Below are positions 34,441-40,424 of a stretch of 40,424 bases of DNA, piece by piece. The notes under the pieces are model-generated. The model made no database searches. It had not been told where the DNA came from and saw nothing but the letters and a program-made list of their open reading frames with translations. The DNA lies in the NCBI GenBank assembly GCA_002084355.1, contig NBLL01000012.1, positions 1 to 40,424 of the forward strand. Reading direction: 5' to 3'. The position numbers were made by a program, and so were the translations under genes. Source of the DNA: Bacteroidetes bacterium 4572_128 (GTDB lineage Bacteria; Bacteroidota; Bacteroidia; Bacteroidales; 4572-128). The first letter of the stretch is position 1. Each line of letters starts with the position of its first letter.

Positions 34441-35097
34441 ATGGAAGATGAAGACAAACAAGATACAATAAAATATGTTCCGGATAGTGAGCCGTTAAAT
34501 TATATGATAGGTGTTTCGCCTCAACATTTAATTTTCGGAGGTTTGCATGTTACTTTTGAGAAAAAAATTAAAAGTAAACCTAATATTTGGATAGGAATTA
34601 CGCCGCAATTTTATTCTTTAAATAATCCCTTAGATAATGATTATGAAAAATACCCTAATTCTTTATTAGGTGGTGGTGTAAAATTTAGTTATCGTTATTA
34701 TTTTGGCAAGTATGTTAATTATAGAAAAACAAAAACTTCTTTCAGAACTTCTTTTATACTTGCTGCAAATTACCAATATTTAAAATTTAATTTGGAAAAT
34801 GAAGCTAATATTTGGAACGAAAACTCAAACAATGATTTAATAACTTTGCAAAAAGAAGATGTAAATTTGAATTTACATAGAGGTACACTTTCCTTTTTAC
34901 TTTCTTTACAAGAAAATTTTGGACCTTATTTTATTGCAGAAGCATACATTGGTATTGGAGTTCGTATAAGTGATTTAATGGCAGATAAAAGAATAAATGG
35001 ATCTGTAAAAAAATATGGAATAAGTGAAGATATGTATGATTATGCTTTTACAGGAAATATTTTATTAGGAGGTATAAAACTTTATATTGCTCCTTAA
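34441..35097 (+). CDS. Outer-membrane beta-barrel protein, start region frameshifted
   Basis: The 218-residue open frame reads as a barrel: MIGVSPQHLIFGGLHVTFEK, IWIGITPQFYSL, LLGGGVKFSYRYYFGKY, FILAANYQYLKFNLE, and a terminal GNILLGGIKLYIAP. Upstream codons in the same frame encode a signal peptide ending in ISYSAFSQ, but there is no start codon in that frame. The ATG at 34367 (MPIISKK) lies in another frame. One extra A in the A7 run at 34382-34388 would join them, giving MPIISKKNFILFIFFFISYS. The true gene therefore probably begins at 34367. Substrate and family are not recognised. Confidence 0.75.
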   Translation: MEDEDKQDTIKYVPDSEPLNYMIGVSPQHLIFGGLHVTFEKKIKSKPNIWIGITPQFYSLNNPLDNDYEKYPNSLLGGGVKFSYRYYFGKYVNYRKTKTSFRTSFILAANYQYLKFNLENEANIWNENSNNDLITLQKEDVNLNLHRGTLSFLLSLQENFGPYFIAEAYIGIGVRISDLMADKRINGSVKKYGISEDMYDYAFTGNILLGGIKLYIAP

Positions 35098-35114
35098 ATA
35101 TTTAAAATTATAAG

Positions 35115-36065
35115 TTATAAAAAAAATGACATTTTTTTATAATGAAAAAAATATAAAAATTTTGGCGTTTTTTGAAAAAAAATTTTTTTAATGATTTAAA
35201 AAAATAAAAATTTTGGCGTTTTTTCAAAAATTTTTTTTTTTAATATTTTGAATTCATTAAAATAATTGCTTTTTTTTCAAAAATTTTTTTTTTTAATATT
35301 TTGAATTCATTAAAATAATTGCTTTTTTTTCAAAAAAACGTAAAAATTTTACGATTTTTTAATTTCAAAAAAAACAAAAAAAAATTTTTTTCATAATTTG
35401 CCCAAAATTTTACGATTTTTTTATTTGAATTAAAAAAAATTTTTTTCATAATTTGCCCAAAATTTTACGATTTTTTAATTATTTGAATTAAAAAAAATTT
35501 TTTTCATAATTTGCCCAAAATTTTACGATTTTTTAATTTCAAAATAAAAAATTTTTTTTTCAAATTCGTAAAAATTTTAATGTTTTTTTATTTGAATTAA
35601 AAAAAATATTTTTTAAAAAAAACGTAAAAATTTCAACATTTTTTAATTAAAAAAAAAATTTTTTTTTCAAAAAAACGTAAAAATTTTACGATTTTTTAAT
35701 TTCAAAAATTTTTTTTTTTCATAATTTGCCCAAAATTTTACGATTTTTTAATTTTAAAATAAAAAAAATTTTTTTCATAATTTGCCCAAAATTTTAAGAT
35801 TTTTTAATTTTAAAATAAAAAAATTTTTTTTCAAATTCGTAAAAATTTTAATGCTTTTTATTTTGAAATTATTAAAAAAAAATTTTTTTTCAAATTCGTA
35901 AAAATTTTAATGTTTTTTTATTTGAATTAAAAAAATTAAAAAAAAAAAAAAACGTAAAAATTTCAACATTTTTTAATTTTTAAAAAAAAATTTTTTTCAA
36001 AAAACGTAAAAATTTTACGATTTTTTAATTTCAAAAATTTTTTTTTTTCATAATTTGCCCAAAAT
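35115..36065. repeat. Large intergenic AT repeat array, 13 or more units
   Basis: The 35098-36107 gap holds no gene. It opens with two inverted units (AAAATTTTGGCGTTTTTTG near 35157 and 35210) and a duplicated block with TTGAATTCATTAAAATAATT. From about 35338 all units are forward, alternating two core types, CGTAAAAATTTTACG and TTGCCCAAAATTTTACG. Cores lie near 35401, 35456, 35514, 35567, 35623, 35676, 35728, 35784, 35838, 35897, 35953, 36005 and 36056, a spacing of 51-59 bp. The first core type is itself a short palindrome. Confidence 0.85.
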
Positions 36066-36107
36066 TTTAATAATTTAAAAAAAATCTGATAAAAAAATCA
36101 AAATATT

Positions 36108-37244
36108 TTAATGTTTTTTATCAGAAATTATTGCTTCTAAATGAGTTTCTAATCCAATAAAAACAATTATATCTGGTTTAAATTTTTTGATTATTGGTTC
36201 ATTTAATTTATAACGCCAAGCGTCAAAAATGAGCAAACTTTCTTTGAAAGATTCTCTAATAAAAGGTAATAATTGTTTACCAAAAGAATCTCTTATAAAT
36301 AAAACTTTTAAACCATTATTTATAGAATCATTTTTAAAGTTTTTTTCATAAGCCCATGGATAAGCAAAACCTTTAATACAAGGAAATCCATAATTTTTTG
36401 TTTTAATAGAATTAATATTTTCTATAATTGGAAATTCATCTAATTCTTTAAGACTTTCAATTGCCATAACATTATAATGAAAACCCTTTTGTATTGTCAT
36501 AGTATCCCACTTATAATTTGGAATATCAGGAATATTTTTTTCTGGAAAATCTTTTTTAATTTTATTAATTAATAATTCTGCTGCTATTTTACCAGAATTA
36601 AAATTCCAATGATTATCTAATTTGTAAAATAATTTTTTATTTTTATGTTTTAATAATTCTGGAACTGGGTCAATAATAAAATCATCAAAATCATCTTTTA
36701 AATATTTTTTTAACTGAATTGCTCTTCTTTTTTTTTTAGATTTATAAAAATAGAAAGGTAAATGTTCTGGATATATATAATGTTTAAAAGGAGCAATTAT
36801 CCAATAGAATTTAATATTCTTAGCATCAAGATATTTTTTTCGTCTATTCCATTCTTTTTTATATTTCTCCAGTTTTTTTTCTGAAAAATCCCATTTACCT
36901 TCATAAATATCAATTTCTTTTCCGTCCATAAAAAACCAATCATTTTCACCAATTATTGTTTTATCTGGATGTGGCGAAATTTTAAAAGATGAAAATTTTA
37001 GGTAATGATATATTTCTAACATTGGTGTTCTAAATGAAAAATTATCATTAATATATGTATTAAATTCTTTTGGAAATTTGTCTAAATGTCTAATATCAAT
37101 TTCTAAATTATTTTTAAAATTTCTATTTTCTTCTTTCCTTTCGAATTTCATTATTCCAGTGATGGAATTAATATTTGGAATTATCAAAATTAAAATAAAA
37201 ATAATAGATAAAGAATTTTCAAATAATTTTTTTAAAAATTTCAT
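36108..37244 (-). CDS. AlgX/AlgJ-like SGNH-fold acetyltransferase component
   Basis: 378 residues with an N-terminal membrane anchor (ENSLSIIFILILIIPNINSI). The periplasmic domain has the family's order: FNTYINDNFSFRTPMLEIYH, IGENDWFFM, WIIAPFKHYIYPEHLP, LFYKLDNHWNFNSGKIAAEL (catalytic DxHW-type Asp-His) and VLFIRDSFGKQLLPFI with the serine of the SGNH block. Such proteins pass acetyl groups from an MBOAT partner onto an exopolysaccharide such as alginate. The gene follows the MBOAT gene by 15 bp in the same direction, so the two form an operon. Confidence 0.9.
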   Translation of the reverse strand: MKFLKKLFENSLSIIFILILIIPNINSITGIMKFERKEENRNFKNNLEIDIRHLDKFPKEFNTYINDNFSFRTPMLEIYHYLKFSSFKISPHPDKTIIGENDWFFMDGKEIDIYEGKWDFSEKKLEKYKKEWNRRKKYLDAKNIKFYWIIAPFKHYIYPEHLPFYFYKSKKKRRAIQLKKYLKDDFDDFIIDPVPELLKHKNKKLFYKLDNHWNFNSGKIAAELLINKIKKDFPEKNIPDIPNYKWDTMTIQKGFHYNVMAIESLKELDEFPIIENINSIKTKNYGFPCIKGFAYPWAYEKNFKNDSINNGLKVLFIRDSFGKQLLPFIRESFKESLLIFDAWRYKLNEPIIKKFKPDIIVFIGLETHLEAIISDKKH

Positions 37245-37259
37245 AATTTTTTTAAGAAC

Positions 37260-38681
37260 TTAAAATCGAAAATATATAAATGGATTGTAAGAGCCTGAAT
37301 TAATATAAATTATAGAATAAAGAAACATAAATATAAAAATAAAATTTATTATAATTTTATAAATATTTGTATTTGCCAAACTGTTTTTTATTAATTTCAA
37401 ATTAATTTTTTCAAAAAAAGTAGTACTTGAAATTGTTGCTAATATCATTATAATTATGAGTTCTTTGTTTATATATGAAAAAAAATTGTCATTTGTAGAA
37501 ATTCCAAAACCAAACATTTTTTTTATATAGTCAAAGGCATTTTGCAAAATTTCTATTCTAAACATGACCCAACCAATTATCACAACCAACATAGTATAAA
37601 TCCAGCTAAATATTTTAGGAACTTTATTTAAAATTTTATTTAAACCGATTTTTTCTGTTGTAATAAATATACCGTGAAATAAACCCCAAAATATAAAACT
37701 CCATGTTGCTCCGTGCCAGAAACCTGTTAATAAAAACACGGCAAATAAATTGAAATATGTTCTGTAAATTCCATTTCTATTACCTCCTAATGGAATATAA
37801 ACATAATCACGAAACCAAGAAGATAATGATATATGCCAACGTCTCCAAAATTCTGTGATACTTTTTGAAATATATGGGAAATTAAAATTTTCTAATATTC
37901 GAAAACCAAACATTCTACCTAATCCAATTGCCATATCAGAATAACCAGAAAAATCAAAATATATTTGGAATGAATATGAAATAATTCCCAACCAAGCAAC
38001 TGGTGTACTTATATTTTCTATTTGAGAATCCATTATTGCATCAGCAACACTTCCAAAAGTATTTGCGAAAATAATTTTCTTAAATAAACCAATTATAAAT
38101 TTCTGAACACCAGAACGAAATAATTCTAAAGTTTCAATTCTATTTTTTATTTGATTTATAATGTCATTATAACGAACTATTGGTCCCGCAATTAACTGAG
38201 GAAAAAGGCTAATATAAAGTGAAATATCAAGCAAATTTGATTTTTTAGTTTTTTTATCTCTATAAACATCCCACAGAAGCGACATTTGCTGGAATGTAAA
38301 AAAAGAAATTCCTAATGGTAAAACAATATTTTTTTTTTGTATTTCATTAAAATTGATGAATTTTAATATTCCTATTTCATTGATATTTTCAATAAAAAAA
38401 TCTAAATATTTGAATATAATAATTACTATTATATTAAAAGTCAATCCGATTTTTAATATAATTTTTTTGTGATTTTGTGATTTTTTTAGGTATTCTACAA
38501 AAAGAAAATTCACAATAATAGATGTGATTAAAATTATCGTATAACTAAAACCACCCCAAGCGTAAAAAATTAATGAAAAAAATATTAGAATATAATTTCT
38601 GTATTTTTTTAGTGAGATATAATAAATGAAAATTAATAAAGGTAAAAATACAAATAAGAAAGTCAAGCTACTAAATAACAT
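37260..38681 (-). CDS. MBOAT family O-acyltransferase (AlgI-like)
   Basis: 473 residues and about ten membrane segments. It opens MLFSSLTFLFVFLPLLIFIY, typical of AlgI-like proteins. Landmarks are FFTFQQMSLLWDVYR, LFPQLIAGPIVRYNDI, YFDFSGYSDMAIGLGRMFGF, FNFPYISKSITEFWRRWHIS with the conserved WRRWH, and GFWHGATWSFIFWGLFHG with the catalytic histidine. AlgI carries acyl groups across the inner membrane for exopolysaccharide acetylation; the AlgX/J-like gene directly downstream is the expected partner. No alginate polymerase is in the window, so the polymer is unknown. Confidence 0.95.
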   Translation of the reverse strand: MLFSSLTFLFVFLPLLIFIYYISLKKYRNYILIFFSLIFYAWGGFSYTIILITSIIVNFLFVEYLKKSQNHKKIILKIGLTFNIIVIIIFKYLDFFIENINEIGILKFINFNEIQKKNIVLPLGISFFTFQQMSLLWDVYRDKKTKKSNLLDISLYISLFPQLIAGPIVRYNDIINQIKNRIETLELFRSGVQKFIIGLFKKIIFANTFGSVADAIMDSQIENISTPVAWLGIISYSFQIYFDFSGYSDMAIGLGRMFGFRILENFNFPYISKSITEFWRRWHISLSSWFRDYVYIPLGGNRNGIYRTYFNLFAVFLLTGFWHGATWSFIFWGLFHGIFITTEKIGLNKILNKVPKIFSWIYTMLVVIIGWVMFRIEILQNAFDYIKKMFGFGISTNDNFFSYINKELIIIMILATISSTTFFEKINLKLIKNSLANTNIYKIIINFIFIFMFLYSIIYINSGSYNPFIYFRF

Positions 38682-38740
38682 ATTATTCTTTATAAAGAAA
38701 TAAAATTAAAAAAAAATTTAATTTTAAATTGTATTAAATA

Positions 38741-38768
38741 AAAAAGCATTTTTTTCAAAATGCTTTTT
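38741..38768 (-). terminator. Terminator-like hairpin
   Basis: AAAAAGCATTTT and its complement form a 12-bp stem with a 4-base loop, 13 bp past the stop of the OmpA-family gene, ending in a T run on either strand. It separates that gene from the MBOAT operon downstream. Confidence 0.65.
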
Positions 38769-38781
38769 TATAAAAATATTA

Positions 38782-40125
38782 TTATCTTTCTAATGCAAAT
38801 TCTACACGTCTATTTCTACTATGATCTTTTGAACGTGGTTCAGTTTCTCCCTTAGAAATAACAGTAACTCTATTTTTATCAATTTTAAAATCATTAATCA
38901 AAATATTTTCTACTGCTCTTGCTCTTTTCATAGCAATTCTGTCATTTATTTTATTTGAACCTACTTCATCAGTATGTCCAATAATTTTCAATTTAAAATT
39001 TGGATTTTCTCTTAATACTGTTGCAATTTTTTCAATTTTTGCAATACTAGCTTTATCTGAAGCATTTATATTTTTAACGTTGAAACCAAAATAAACAATA
39101 CCTAATGAATTAGAAGCTTTTTCCATTTCAGATCCTTGGCAGCATTCATTTAATTTTTTAGCCAACTCATCTAAAGTTTTTTCTAAATCTTCTAGTTCTT
39201 TTTTTAGTTTATCATCTATTTTTTCATCTATTATTTCTTCGATTTCTTTCATTAAAGAGTCTGCTTTTTCTGCTTCTTCTTCTGCAAGCATTTTTTCTTT
39301 TTCTTTTTCTTTTTCTTCTTCATGTGGTTTTTTATCCATTAAAGATAATAACCATTCATCTACCTTATCTGACATATGAGAATTAGTCTCATTGTTTACA
39401 CAAGGTTTACGTTTTTCAAACCATTCTCCCGGAGTTAATGTGTAATTAACACCAAATGAAAAAGCCTCACCAGCATCTAACATTCTAACTTGACAAGCTA
39501 TTCTATTGGTATAATGACTAGATTCCTTATTACCAAGCCAAAATATATCATTTTCCCTTGCTCCATATCCAAGATGTAAATCCATATCTACGTCAAATAA
39601 ACCATTAAAACCTTTCGAAGCAACTATATAACTTTCTGCATTTGGTCTATCTGAAGAAAAAACATCATGTACACCAATGACTATAGAAGGTAAAATTCTT
39701 CTTTCGGAAAATAAATGCAAACGCATTTTTAAACTTCTTTCTTTTTCAAAATCATTACTAAAATCTGCTCCATTATTAACACGAAATCCAGCATTTACTT
39801 CTAAAAAAGGAAATATATTAAACCCTACCGAATAAAGCATTTGATAAAATTCTCCACTACTACCTTTATAAGTATTTTCAGGACTAAAAGCAGAACTATA
39901 TGGTAAAGAATTCACACTAAATACAATATCTTTTTTATTAATTAGACGTGCTGTTGGAGTTAATATCATACCTGTATTTCCATTCACAGAAGGCATAGTA
40001 GTCATTATACCTTGGCAATTTAATTCTCTTTCTTCTTCTTCTTGTCCATAAGACATTATAGAAATAAAGAAAAATAATAATGTAAAAAAAAGTATATGTA
40101 AATTCATTTTTTTTATTATCTTCAT
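38782..40125 (-). CDS. YjbH-like beta-barrel with C-terminal OmpA peptidoglycan-binding domain
   Basis: 447 residues. A signal peptide (best from the second Met, MNLHILFFTLLFFFISIMSY, start 40107) is followed by a barrel-like region. Its strands, GMILTPTARLINKKDIVFSV, LPSIVIGVHDVF, YIVASKGFNGLFDVDMDLHL and FSFGVNYTLTPGEWF, resemble the YjbH exopolysaccharide porin family. A strongly charged coiled coil follows (KEKEKEKMLAEEEAEKADSL to KKLNECC), then an OmpA domain: VYFGFNVKNINASDKASIAK, IIGHTDEVGSNKINDRIAMK and the closing NRRVEFALER. It would tie an outer-membrane polysaccharide pore to peptidoglycan. Upstream of the AlgI/AlgX-like genes on the same strand, it fits polymer export. Confidence 0.85.
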   Translation of the reverse strand: MKIIKKMNLHILFFTLLFFFISIMSYGQEEEERELNCQGIMTTMPSVNGNTGMILTPTARLINKKDIVFSVNSLPYSSAFSPENTYKGSSGEFYQMLYSVGFNIFPFLEVNAGFRVNNGADFSNDFEKERSLKMRLHLFSERRILPSIVIGVHDVFSSDRPNAESYIVASKGFNGLFDVDMDLHLGYGARENDIFWLGNKESSHYTNRIACQVRMLDAGEAFSFGVNYTLTPGEWFEKRKPCVNNETNSHMSDKVDEWLLSLMDKKPHEEEKEKEKEKMLAEEEAEKADSLMKEIEEIIDEKIDDKLKKELEDLEKTLDELAKKLNECCQGSEMEKASNSLGIVYFGFNVKNINASDKASIAKIEKIATVLRENPNFKLKIIGHTDEVGSNKINDRIAMKRARAVENILINDFKIDKNRVTVISKGETEPRSKDHSRNRRVEFALER

Positions 40126-40150
40126 ATATTTATTAATTTTTATAAAAAAT

Positions 40151-40186
40151 ATAAATTATGAGAAAAATTATTTTCTCATAATTTAT
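40151..40186 (-). terminator. Strong rho-independent terminator
   Basis: A perfect 16-bp stem (ATAAATTATGAGAAAA and its complement) with a 4-base loop, 10 bp past the stop of the partial gene. It is followed on the minus strand by ATTTTTTATA. It insulates the OmpA-family gene from the upstream gene. Confidence 0.8.
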
Positions 40187-40196
40187 ATAATCTTAT

Positions 40197-40424
40197 TTAT
40201 TTACCAGAACCACTTCCACCTCCTTGATGACAAGGAGTTACATTCGGACAATCTATTTCTTCAATAAAAATATTTCCAGCATCTAAAAATCTTGTATAAC
40301 TTCCATTATATTTCGTATAAGATACATTAGTTATATCACTAATAGTAACTGTTTTAACATCATAATAACAAACAAGTATATATGATTTACAAAGATCTAT
40401 TGTTACATCAAGATCTCCATAAGC
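40197..40424 (-). CDS. Partial gene, C-terminal 75 residues, function unknown
   Basis: Open frame entering from the right edge and ending at TAA 40197-40199. It encodes beta-rich sequence (GDLDVTIDLCKSYILVCYYD, VSYTKYNGSYTRFLDAGNIF) and a flexible tail with a cysteine pair (CPNVTPCHQGGGSGSGK). The pattern suggests an extracytoplasmic protein, but no family is recognisable. The strong hairpin just downstream supports a real 3' end. The start lies outside the window. Confidence 0.65.
   Translation of the reverse strand, partial: AYGDLDVTIDLCKSYILVCYYDVKTVTISDITNVSYTKYNGSYTRFLDAGNIFIEEIDCPNVTPCHQGGGSGSGK

Overview
The window is very AT-rich DNA. Genes are A/T-biased, and the gaps between them are almost pure A/T runs with a few G/C bases. 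It looks like a chromosomal segment of a member of the Bacteroidota. The evidence is a C-terminal sorting domain typical of type IX secretion cargo, several promoter -7 boxes of the form TAnnTTTG, no recognisable Shine-Dalgarno sites, tRNA genes without an encoded CCA, and families common in that phylum (NamZ/DUF1343, DUF1460, DUF368, futalosine hydrolase MqnB, a CphA-like ATP-grasp ligase, DbpA-type DEAD helicase). The genus cannot be fixed from sequence alone.

Layout. 1-1020 is a repeat field with nested direct and inverted repeats, followed by two identical tRNA-Lys genes. 1324-5695 holds a TPR protein, a YciO-type threonylcarbamoyl-AMP synthase and an enlarged, diverged FloA-like (flotillin) protein. 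5927-12659 is a surface-polysaccharide block: three intact GT-B glycosyltransferases, one frameshifted glycosyltransferase, a methyltransferase and a NodB-type polysaccharide deacetylase. 12741-19585 carries a DEAD-box RNA helicase with a repetitive tail, a cell-wall group (NamZ-like lipoprotein, DUF1460 amidase-like protein, DUF368 polyprenyl-phosphate translocase-like protein), a small YadA-head-like secreted protein and aroE. 19604-24732 looks like turnover DNA around a tRNA-Arg: a broken beta-barrel gene, a decayed methyltransferase-like remnant and a restriction-modification gene split by one frameshift. 25948-35097 contains a secreted T9SS cargo protein, a cyanophycin-synthetase-like ligase with a ruined Mur-ligase module, cheW, mqnB, a gmhB-like phosphatase, recJ, a lipoprotein and a beta-barrel protein. 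36108-40125 is an exopolysaccharide acetylation/export group: AlgX/J-like SGNH protein, AlgI-like MBOAT acyltransferase and a YjbH-OmpA chimera. A partial gene runs off the right end.

Two window-wide patterns stand out. First, most intergenic gaps are filled with one degenerate repeat family: a G/C-containing core (such as CGTCAT, CGCCCAAAATTTT or its inverse) set between long A and T tracts. In the large arrays it recurs about every 52-55 bp, close to five turns of B-DNA, and the units change orientation within an array. Second, several otherwise normal genes (a glycosyltransferase, a restriction enzyme, recJ, a beta-barrel protein) are broken, or lose their natural start, by what looks like one missing base in a short homopolymer. 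That pattern fits either homopolymer under-calling in the assembly or real slippage in an AT-rich genome.

Functionally the window is dominated by envelope biology (polysaccharide synthesis, modification and export; peptidoglycan turnover; lipid-carrier recycling), plus one restriction-modification locus.
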